5,767 nt of DNA from Candidatus Methanoperedentaceae archaeon. GTDB lineage: Archaea > Halobacteriota > Methanosarcinia > Methanosarcinales > Methanoperedenaceae. Below the pieces are notes generated by a model that saw only the letters and a list, made by a program, of their open reading frames with translations, had not been told where the DNA came from and ran no database searches. The DNA is taken from contig DUGO01000181.1 in NCBI GenBank assembly GCA_013331375.1, positions 406 through 6,172 of the forward strand. The letters run 5' to 3'. This document shows positions 1 through 5,451 of the stretch, in pieces. Each line of letters starts with the position of its first letter. Positions within the stretch are counted from its first letter, which is position 1. A program made the translations under genes and the position numbers.

Positions 1-1
1 G

Positions 2-421
2 GAGTTCAGGGCGAGGCTCGACGCACTTGAGTTTTACTCAAAAAGGAGAAACGTTCCAGTGATATTTGACCGCGGATACGGGCTTGAGGAGTACCTGCGC
101 GGTTCGCTCGGGTGCGCGGGCATGGGAGCGGACAGGTGCGGATTCTGCTATGCCCTGCGGCTTGAGGCTGCCGCAAGAGTCGCATGCGAGCAGGGCTTCG
201 ATGCATTCACCACATCGCTTCTCGTGTCCCCGTACCAGAAGCATGACCTGCTGCGCAGCACTGGGGAGGAGATGGGCAGGAAGAACGGTGTGCCTTTCCT
301 GTATGTTGATATGCGGGACGGCTACCGCGAATCGAGAAAAATCAGCAGGGACATGGGGCTGTACTTGCAGAAGTACTGCGGGTGCATATTCAGCGAACGG
401 GACAGGTACATGAGCAGGTAG
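2..421 (+). CDS. queH: QueH-family protein (epoxyqueuosine reductase family, formerly DUF208), 5' end missing
   Basis: This frame is open from the window edge and ends at TAG 419-421, so the start and the N-terminal third lie outside. A GTG at 59 is in frame, but family-like sequence (RLDALEFYSKRRNVPVIFD) continues upstream of it, so it is not the start. QueH-type signatures are present: RCGFCYALRLEAA (Cys codons 137-139 and 146-148), FDAFTTSLLVSPYQKHDLL, and the terminal YCGCIFS (Cys codons 377-379 and 383-385). In bacteria QueH is an iron-sulfur enzyme that reduces epoxyqueuosine to queuosine in tRNA. The usual N-terminal CC pair would lie before the window and cannot be checked. queE follows after 15 nt, so the two are probably co-transcribed. 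Family assignment is firm. The substrate in an archaeon, which would be expected to make archaeosine instead of queuosine, is open. Confidence 0.9.
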   Translation, partial: EFRARLDALEFYSKRRNVPVIFDRGYGLEEYLRGSLGCAGMGADRCGFCYALRLEAAARVACEQGFDAFTTSLLVSPYQKHDLLRSTGEEMGRKNGVPFLYVDMRDGYRESRKISRDMGLYLQKYCGCIFSERDRYMSR

Positions 422-436
422 ATGAGGAAATAATCC

Positions 437-1174
437 ATGCGGACGCACATCCATGAAGTGTTCAACTCGATCCAGGGCGAAGGCATTTACGCTGGTTCAA
501 GGCAGGTGTTCGTGAGGTTCCAGGGGTGCGGGCTTCGCTGCAACTACTGCGACTCAGCTGACGCGCGCACCCGACCACCGCAGTGCAGGGTCGAGAAAAG
601 CCCCATGTCGCGCGATTTCAGGGTCGTGGAAAATCCGCTTGATATCAATATCCTGAAGGGCATCATTGAAGACCTGTGGTGCCCCTCGGCGATGCACGTA
701 AGCCTTACGGGCGGAGAGCCGCTGCTGCAATCTGATTTCATACTTGAGCTGTCGGATATTGTCAGTCATCCGCTGTACCTTGAGACAAACTCCGCGCACC
801 CCGAAATGGCACGCGCACTGAAGGACATAATCGACGTGGCATCCTGCGACATCAAGCTCCCAGAGCATGAAGCCTGCGAGGACTACGAGGGGCTGCTGGC
901 AGATGAGCTTGAGACCGTGGGCGTGTTCTGCGACTGCGGCGCAGAGACCTTTGTCAAGCTCATACTTTTGCCAGGGACAGCGGCAGAATCGATACGCAGA
1001 CCGGTCGAGGGGATAGCTGACATCAGCAGGCATATACCTCTTGTGCTCCAGCCTGCCGCAGGAAAGCGCCGCATCAGCGACAGGGCGCTTGCGGAGATGC
1101 AGGACCTTGCATCCGGACTGCTAAGGGATGTGCGCGTGATACCCCAGATGCATCAGGCTATGGGATGGTTGTGA
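437..1174 (+). CDS. queE: 7-carboxy-7-deazaguanine synthase QueE (radical SAM)
   Basis: This 245-aa protein is of usual length for the family. QueE converts 6-carboxy-5,6,7,8-tetrahydropterin to 7-carboxy-7-deazaguanine, the ring-contraction step on the way to preQ0 and, in archaea, archaeosine at tRNA position 15. The N-terminal FNSIQGEG motif (residues 9-16) is followed by the radical-SAM CX3CX2C at Cys31, Cys35 and Cys38, the SAM-binding TGGEP at 91-95, LETN at 115-118, CDIKLP at 137-142, and QPAAG near 205. The C-terminal QMHQAMGW resembles the family ending. The CRVE segment at 50-53 after the cluster motif resembles archaeal QueE proteins. Residue 40 is Ser where CDT is common. A GAGG at 424-427 lies 9 nt before the ATG and supports this start. 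The gene follows queH by 15 nt and ends 1 nt short of the convergent gene's stop codon. Confidence 0.95.
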   Translation: MRTHIHEVFNSIQGEGIYAGSRQVFVRFQGCGLRCNYCDSADARTRPPQCRVEKSPMSRDFRVVENPLDINILKGIIEDLWCPSAMHVSLTGGEPLLQSDFILELSDIVSHPLYLETNSAHPEMARALKDIIDVASCDIKLPEHEACEDYEGLLADELETVGVFCDCGAETFVKLILLPGTAAESIRRPVEGIADISRHIPLVLQPAAGKRRISDRALAEMQDLASGLLRDVRVIPQMHQAMGWL

Positions 1175-1175
1175 T

Positions 1176-1823
1176 TTATTTCCCGAACCTGCGCTTGCGC
1201 TTCTGGAAATCCCGGATAGCCCTCAGGAAATCAAGTTTCCGGAATCCTGGCCAGTTGACGTCTGTGAAGTACAGCTCAGAATAGACTGACTGCCATATCA
1301 GGAAATCCGTTAACCGTTTCCCTCCCGCCCTTATGACAAGGTCGGGCTCGCTCCTGAACATCAAATGGGACTCTATCGTGCTCTCGTTTACGTCTTCAGG
1401 AGAAAGCGCATGAGCCTCTACTTTTTTCAATATGTCCCGGAATGCTGATATGAGCTCATATTTTCCGCTGCAGCCTATGGATATATTGAGCCGGTATTCA
1501 GAAGCCGGCAGCTTCTTTCTGCCGTACCGTGTAAATATGTGTATCCCGACCGGAAGCCCTGCAAGCTCTTTCATAATGCGCTCCTCCAGTTCTGCGTAAA
1601 TCTTTTTCCTGATGTCATCAGGAACATCAAGGACACTGATATGCAGCGTTATTGTCCTGATACCATACTCGATGCACCATGATATGAAAGACCGTAGCTT
1701 CATACCCCCACCCTCGGTGAACATGTCGCTTTCCGCAAGCACGAGCACGATATGCCCGGGTATCAGCCTGGTTCGCATTATCCTGCCTGCCAGCATCCAC
1801 TCATACATCTTCGAAAGGAACAT
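1176..1823 (-). CDS. cis-prenyltransferase (UppS/Nus1-NgBR superfamily) homologue, probably the non-catalytic subunit
   Basis: This 215-aa protein belongs to the undecaprenyl diphosphate synthase family. The C-terminal half is clear: RLNISIGCSGKYELISAFRD (111-130), PDLVIRAGG (160-168), FLIWQSVYSELYFTDVNWP (174-192), and the closing RRFGK with the family RxG motif (212-214). The N-terminal half keeps the frame of the fold (IPGHIVLVLA, WCIEYGIRTITLHIS), but the catalytic MDGNRRWA is replaced by LAESDMFT, the GH motif is gone, and FSTEN-R reads ISVLDVPDD. The IRTGGE-KR motif lacks its Glu. The metal-binding Asp and Glu of E. coli UppS therefore have no visible counterpart. Such a pattern is known from Nus1/NgBR-type subunits, which pair with a catalytic partner to make dolichyl-type glycosyl carriers; heteromeric cis-prenyltransferase has been reported in Methanosarcina mazei. 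The ATG at 1823 lies about 25 nt after a TATA-like box, fitting a leaderless mRNA; 1808 is an alternative start. The frame stays open to 2036, but that extension has no family likeness and overlaps the next gene. Confidence 0.85.
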   Translation of the reverse strand: MFLSKMYEWMLAGRIMRTRLIPGHIVLVLAESDMFTEGGGMKLRSFISWCIEYGIRTITLHISVLDVPDDIRKKIYAELEERIMKELAGLPVGIHIFTRYGRKKLPASEYRLNISIGCSGKYELISAFRDILKKVEAHALSPEDVNESTIESHLMFRSEPDLVIRAGGKRLTDFLIWQSVYSELYFTDVNWPGFRKLDFLRAIRDFQKRKRRFGK

Positions 1824-1842
1824 ACTGCACACAGATATGTCG

Positions 1843-1858
1843 ATAAGATAAAGTATTT
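1843..1858. promoter_or_regulatory. AT-rich divergent promoter region between the cis-prenyltransferase-like and DUF92 genes
   Basis: This AT-rich stretch lies in the 60-nt gap between divergent start codons 1823 (-) and 1884 (+). On the minus strand TTTATCTTA (1852 to 1844) is centred about 25 nt from the ATG at 1823, the spacing expected for an archaeal TATA box and a leaderless transcript. On the plus strand the same stretch (GATAAAGTATTT, 1847-1858) could serve the DUF92 gene. An AGGT at 1870-1873, 10 nt before ATG 1884, could be a weak Shine-Dalgarno. The assignment rests on position and composition only; transcription starts were not observed. Confidence 0.5.
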
Positions 1859-1883
1859 GCCTATCAATTAGGTATGAGTGCGC

Positions 1884-3200
1884 ATGGATTCGCAGACAAG
1901 GGAATATATAAGCCAGGGATTTCACATATTCGCAGGATTTATAACTCTCGCCTTCCCGTTTGTGAGCCTTCCCCTGCTGATACTCATTGTCCTTGTAATC
2001 ACCTTCGGGCTCAACCTCATTCGTCCGGGTTCGCATGTTTTCGATGCGCTCGCGAGCGATAGCGACCGGAGGGCGGGCAGGCTGCAGGACCTTACATCCC
2101 TATCCCTGTCCGCATCAGTCCTGCTTTTTATGACGTTTGTCATGAACGTGCTACACCTGAGCATGCCGGTATATATCGCGGGCGCAGCTATCGCTATCGT
2201 AACGCTCGGCAAGGGGCTTGAAGAAATGGTTCATACAGGGGAGCAGTCTGCTGAAAAAAGCCTGCTGATGATTGCAACGGGCACGGCATATGGACTTATC
2301 ATCAGCCTGTGGATTGATCATTTCTCGCCGCTCCACAGCCAGTGGGATATGCTCTTATTCCTTTCAGTTATAGGCGCCCTGACATGCGCGCTCATAAGGT
2401 CAATCTCACCCGATGAGAACGTCATCCTGGTTTTCGGTACCGCAATGGCGATGTGGCTGTTCAACAGCTTCGGGTACACAGTGCCTCCGCTATATCTTTT
2501 ATCGGCGTTCACTTTTTCGTTCCTGCTCGGCTACCTCGCCCACAGGGTGGGTGTCGCGGATGTCTCAGCCGTGCTCAGCACCGCACTCATGGGCGTGCTT
2601 GTGATAGGGTTCAGCGGGATACAGTGGTTCGCCCTGCTGCTTGCGTTCTTTGCTCTCGGGAGTCTTTTTACGAGATACAGGTATAACTACAAGCTCAAAA
2701 GAGGCGTGGCTGAACAGAAAGGCGGGATGCGCAGCTACAGGAACGTATTCAGCAATTCGCTTGTTTCGCTGTGCCTTGCAGTTGCACACCAGGTGTTCCC
2801 CGTACATTCACGAATCATACTTTTCGCCTTCCTGGGGTCGGTCGCGACCGCCACCGCAGATACGCTTGCAAGCGAGATAGGACAGACGTATAAGGGCACG
2901 CCGCGCATGATAACGACATTCAAGCCTGTGCGACCAGGCACAGACGGCGGGATTTCATCGCTCGGCGAGGCTGCATGCCTTTTTGGCTCATCCGCAATCG
3001 CTGTGTTCGCCGTCGCCCTCGGGGTTGTTGATATGAATGCGATTGACATCCTGGCAGTGATAGCGAGCGGTTTTATCGGGTGCAATATCGACAGCCTGCT
3101 GGGGGCTACGCTTCAGCAGAGGGGCTACCTGACAAATAACGGTGTCAACCTCACGGCTACGCTGCTCGGCGCGGCAGTGGCTGCGCTGCTTGTGCTGTAG
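1884..3200 (+). CDS. TIGR00297/DUF92 family integral membrane protein (possible prenyl-phosphate kinase relative)
   Basis: This 438-aa protein has many hydrophobic helices. The C-terminal half carries the DUF92 signature: ATADTLASEIG (about 323-333), GTPRMITTFKPV, GTDGGISSLGE (352-362) and NIDSLLGATLQ near the end. DUF92 includes plant/cyanobacterial VTE6, a phytyl-phosphate kinase, and TMEM19; archaeal members are mostly uncharacterised. The N-terminal half (about 1-200) is extra relative to short DUF92 proteins. Its FHIFAG start and AIAIVTLGKGLEEMV (G109-K110-G111) followed by a KS pair recall phytol/dolichol kinases (GDG-A...G, KS), but with the Asp replaced by Lys, so it may be a degenerate kinase domain. 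ATG 1884 is preferred because of AGGT 10 nt upstream; a GTG at 1878 is the alternative. The divergent neighbour is a cis-prenyltransferase homologue, so a role in polyprenyl alcohol or phosphate metabolism is reasonable but inferred. The TAG stop lies within the first palindrome at 3196-3205. Confidence 0.85.
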   Translation: MDSQTREYISQGFHIFAGFITLAFPFVSLPLLILIVLVITFGLNLIRPGSHVFDALASDSDRRAGRLQDLTSLSLSASVLLFMTFVMNVLHLSMPVYIAGAAIAIVTLGKGLEEMVHTGEQSAEKSLLMIATGTAYGLIISLWIDHFSPLHSQWDMLLFLSVIGALTCALIRSISPDENVILVFGTAMAMWLFNSFGYTVPPLYLLSAFTFSFLLGYLAHRVGVADVSAVLSTALMGVLVIGFSGIQWFALLLAFFALGSLFTRYRYNYKLKRGVAEQKGGMRSYRNVFSNSLVSLCLAVAHQVFPVHSRIILFAFLGSVATATADTLASEIGQTYKGTPRMITTFKPVRPGTDGGISSLGEAACLFGSSAIAVFAVALGVVDMNAIDILAVIASGFIGCNIDSLLGATLQQRGYLTNNGVNLTATLLGAAVAALLVL

Positions 3201-3221
3201 CTACACATTGCAGTAGCTACT
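3196..3221. repeat. Two tandem 10-bp palindromes sharing GTAGCTAC
   Basis: TGTAGCTACA (3196-3205) and AGTAGCTACT (3212-3221) are each perfect palindromes with centres 16 nt apart. They share the core GTAGCTAC, so the pair is both a direct and an inverted repeat and can also fold as an 8-bp stem with an 8-nt loop. The first copy contains the stop codon of the DUF92 gene. The pair sits immediately upstream of the putative promoter of the AI-2E gene. It may be a double operator for a dimeric regulator, or a transcript-end hairpin followed after 8 nt by TTTTT (3230-3234). Confidence 0.6.
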
Positions 3222-3234
3222 CCGAAAAATTTTT
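3222..3234 (+). promoter_or_regulatory. Putative archaeal BRE/TATA promoter for the AI-2E gene
   Basis: AAAAATTTTT (3225-3234) is centred about 29 nt before the ATG at 3259, with a short purine-containing CCGAAA lead-in that could act as BRE. No Shine-Dalgarno precedes the ATG, so a leaderless transcript starting at or just before it is plausible. The T-tract could alternatively terminate transcription of the upstream DUF92 gene, since archaeal termination often needs only a T-run. Confidence 0.4.
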
Positions 3235-3259
3235 GAGCCATCGCGCCGATACTGGCTCA
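3234..3259 (+). repeat. Inverted repeat abutting the AI-2E start codon
   Basis: TGAGCCA (3234-3240) and TGGCTCA (3253-3259) form a perfect 7-bp stem with a 12-nt loop. The last base of the right arm is the A of the ATG at 3259. If the transcript is leadered the stem could mask the start codon; if it is leaderless, the repeat could act only in DNA, as an operator between TATA and the start. Confidence 0.5.
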
Positions 3260-4332
3260 TGGGTTTCCCTGAAAAAAAGCGCTTTGCCATCATCGCAGGT
3301 CTCATCGCCATCTCATCAGCCCTGCTCGTGGCGTATCTATCTTGGGCTTTCGTGGACATCATAATATTGAGCCTGCTCGGGGCATACCTGCTGCATCCAC
3401 TCGAAAAAAGGCTGCGCACATTGACAGGTATCCGCGACCGCAGGATAACAGCAGTGCTCACTATGGGGATTGTGGTTCTTGTCTTCTTTGTGATATTTCT
3501 CAATATCCTGTATGTCCTTGGCAGCGAGCTCTCACTGCTCGGAGGGACTGCACAGGCTGACTATGAAGGGTTAATCCGCTATGTGATGAGCCTGCTGCAA
3601 AATCATGTCCCTGCTCAGGTCCAGGAAATGGTCAGGGAAAGGCTCGCAGGTTCGGCTGAGGTCGCGGTCATGTTCATGATAGGCATCGCCCGGGACATCG
3701 TCATGGGCTTCATCTCAGGTATCGGGTTCTTCATGATGGGCTTTTTTGTCATTGTGTTCCTTGTGTATTATCTCCTGATGGACGGCGAGAACATATACGG
3801 CACATTCATGGGGCTTGTGCCTGAAAGCACCGCCGGTATCGTACAGGAAGTCATGCAGCATCTCGATATTATCTATGCCTGCTTTTTCAGGGTCTACCTG
3901 CTTGTGGCGATCATCACAGGCATCATAGGCGCTGCCGGGCTGTCGCTCATCGGTGTCAAATATCCTGTGATGTGGGGCTCTGTCATCGCGATACTCTCCA
4001 TCCTGCCGGTCGTGGGACCCGGGACGTTCTATGTGCCAGCTGCAGCGTATTATTTCCTCACAGGCGACCCCATACGTGGCGCTGCGCTCCTCGGCTTCGG
4101 CTGGCTTTTCCTCGAGATGGTCCCCGGCAACTTCATACGCCCGAGGCTCATGGCGCAGATGGGGAGCATCCATCCCATCATCACCCTGCTCGCATTCACA
4201 GCCCCTCTTTTCGCAGTCGGACCTATGGGCATCATTATCGGACCTGCTGCCTTCGGATTCCTGCTCGCGCTCTACAGGACATATACGGGGCAGAGGCGAT
4301 TTGGTGAAGCAAACGAAGCAGGGTCTCCTTAG
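3259..4332 (+). CDS. AI-2E family transporter (UPF0118/PerM type)
   Basis: This 357-aa polytopic membrane protein has the usual length and layout of PF01594. Two N-terminal helices (about 8-45) are followed by a positively charged loop, then a helix pair region near 64-88, an amphipathic extramembrane section (about 90-145), and a block of C-terminal helices. Family landmarks are FLVYYLLMDGE (167-177), RVYLLVAIITGIIG (211-224), the ILPVVGPG turn (248-255), FIRPRLM (292-298) and IHPIITLLAF (304-313). The family contains putative autoinducer-2 exporters and Na+/H+ antiporters, and substrates cannot be read from sequence; quorum signalling should not be assumed in an archaeon. ATG 3259 is the first start after an in-frame TAG at 3214-3216, with no Shine-Dalgarno but a TATA-like box at leaderless spacing. 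The gap to the upstream DUF92 gene is 58 nt and to the nmd3 ATG 59 nt. Confidence 0.92.
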   Translation: MGFPEKKRFAIIAGLIAISSALLVAYLSWAFVDIIILSLLGAYLLHPLEKRLRTLTGIRDRRITAVLTMGIVVLVFFVIFLNILYVLGSELSLLGGTAQADYEGLIRYVMSLLQNHVPAQVQEMVRERLAGSAEVAVMFMIGIARDIVMGFISGIGFFMMGFFVIVFLVYYLLMDGENIYGTFMGLVPESTAGIVQEVMQHLDIIYACFFRVYLLVAIITGIIGAAGLSLIGVKYPVMWGSVIAILSILPVVGPGTFYVPAAAYYFLTGDPIRGAALLGFGWLFLEMVPGNFIRPRLMAQMGSIHPIITLLAFTAPLFAVGPMGIIIGPAAFGFLLALYRTYTGQRRFGEANEAGSP

Positions 4333-4391
4333 CGCTATCACTCGTGCGCGGGCAAGGCAATCCTTATGCTGTTGCAGGGATACATACCCGC

Positions 4392-5450
4392 ATGAAGCAG
4401 TCCTTCTGCCCAAAGTGCGGCAACCCCTCGGATGATTTCGTAGGGAATGTGTGCAGGCAGTGCTTTTTATCCGACTTCATGCTTGCCACTTGCCCTAAAG
4501 TCGGGCAGGTCAGGGTCTGCCAGTCATGCTTTGCACTGTTCCGCAGAGGTAAATGGACTGCACCGTCAGGCAGCGAGGAATCTGATATCACAGAGGCTGT
4601 GCGCACTGCCGCCGAGGATGCGGTGGAGATAAATAATGAGGCAAAAAACGCGCAGGTAACCATCTCGGTGAAGCGGCTCGACCACTCAAGGTTCGCTGCG
4701 CATGCTGCTGTCAATGCAGAGGTCAGGGGAGCTAAGGTGAGCGGTGAATGCGATATCGAGATGCGCATTTTGTGGGAGACGTGCAGCACCTGCGGGCGCT
4801 TATCGGGCGGATACTATGCGGGTATCGTCCAGCTCAGGGCTGAGGGGCGGTTCCCCCAAAAGCATGAGCTTGACAGGTGCGAGGAGATTGCAAACCGCGT
4901 CGTTGATTCTGCAATGGCAAAAGGCGACAGGACGTCATTCATAAGCAAGGTCGAGGAGCTGCGCGAGGGGAGGGACATCTATATCGGCTCAACGAAGGTG
5001 GGCAGGCAGATATGCAGGGCAATAACAGACGCTCTCGGCGGCAGGTACACCGACTCCCCCAAGCTCGTCGGCAGGAAGAACGGGGAAGACGTGTACAGGA
5101 TAACATATGCGCTGCGGCTTCCGCCCTACATGTGCGGCGACATCATCCTTGCTGATGAGCGGGTGGTGGAGGTATCAAGCTGCGGGAAACGCATCTGGGG
5201 CATTGAGCTTGCAACGGGCGCGCGTTTCACTGAGAACTATGACGACATACTTGAGATTAAAAAGCTATGCAGCCGCGCAGATGCAGTGAAGGCAGTGCTC
5301 GTATCCGTGGAAAAAGACGTAGTGCATGTGCTCGACCCGCAAACCTACGAGCCCGTATTGCTGAAGAAGCCGGAGTTCCTGAAAGCTGGGAGCGGCAGCG
5401 AGATAAGTGTGGTAAAGACCAGCCGCGGCATGTTCATCCTGCCTGATTGA
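4392..5450 (+). CDS. nmd3: Nmd3-related 60S ribosomal export/assembly protein
   Basis: This 352-aa protein is the archaeal counterpart of eukaryotic Nmd3, the adaptor on the late large ribosomal subunit. Archaea have no nuclear export, so a role in subunit maturation is presumed. The N-terminus carries zinc-binding Cys pairs C6-C9, C21-C24 and C43-C46, and a further pair C131-C134 in TCSTCGRLSGGYYAGIVQLR, a hallmark of the family (YYAGIVQLR at 141-149). The remaining domains (IYIGSTKVGRQI, YRITYALRLPPYMCGDII and a C-terminal beta-rich part ending at FILPD) match the archaeal-length form, which lacks the eukaryotic export-signal tail. An upstream in-frame GTG at 4344 would add 16 residues with no family likeness. 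The ATG at 4392 puts FCPKCG at the usual N-terminal position. AGGGA at 4376-4380 (11 nt upstream) and a weak TATA-like CCTTATGC (4362-4369) are possible signals. The stop is 1 nt before the next ATG. Confidence 0.92.
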   Translation: MKQSFCPKCGNPSDDFVGNVCRQCFLSDFMLATCPKVGQVRVCQSCFALFRRGKWTAPSGSEESDITEAVRTAAEDAVEINNEAKNAQVTISVKRLDHSRFAAHAAVNAEVRGAKVSGECDIEMRILWETCSTCGRLSGGYYAGIVQLRAEGRFPQKHELDRCEEIANRVVDSAMAKGDRTSFISKVEELREGRDIYIGSTKVGRQICRAITDALGGRYTDSPKLVGRKNGEDVYRITYALRLPPYMCGDIILADERVVEVSSCGKRIWGIELATGARFTENYDDILEIKKLCSRADAVKAVLVSVEKDVVHVLDPQTYEPVLLKKPEFLKAGSGSEISVVKTSRGMFILPD

Positions 5451-5451
5451 C

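Noticed and set aside
59..61. GTG at 59 as the start of the QueH-family gene
   Set aside because: Family-like sequence continues in frame to the window edge, and the N-terminal cysteine motif would otherwise be missing. The gene is cut by the window, not short.
554..1033. Minus-strand open frame of 159 codons opposite queE
   Set aside because: It is antisense to a confidently identified radical-SAM gene and shows no motif of its own.
1824..2036. N-terminal extension of the minus-strand cis-prenyltransferase frame, giving 286 aa
   Set aside because: The added residues have no family likeness, overlap the start of the divergent DUF92 gene, and lie upstream of the TATA-like box.
4344..4391. 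GTG start adding 16 residues to nmd3
   Set aside because: The ATG at 4392 places the first CxxC at the usual N-terminal position of the family; the extension has no likeness to Nmd3. It cannot be fully excluded.
3715..4413. Minus-strand open frame of 232 codons opposite the AI-2E gene
   Set aside because: The translation is highly polar and rich in His, Asp, Glu and Arg with no recognisable domain, as expected for the antisense of a membrane protein gene. The plus strand carries clear family motifs here.
4031..4435. Plus-strand open frame of 134 codons spanning the AI-2E/nmd3 junction
   Set aside because: It is a Ser/Arg-rich, low-complexity alternative frame inside two well-supported genes, with no start signal or family likeness.
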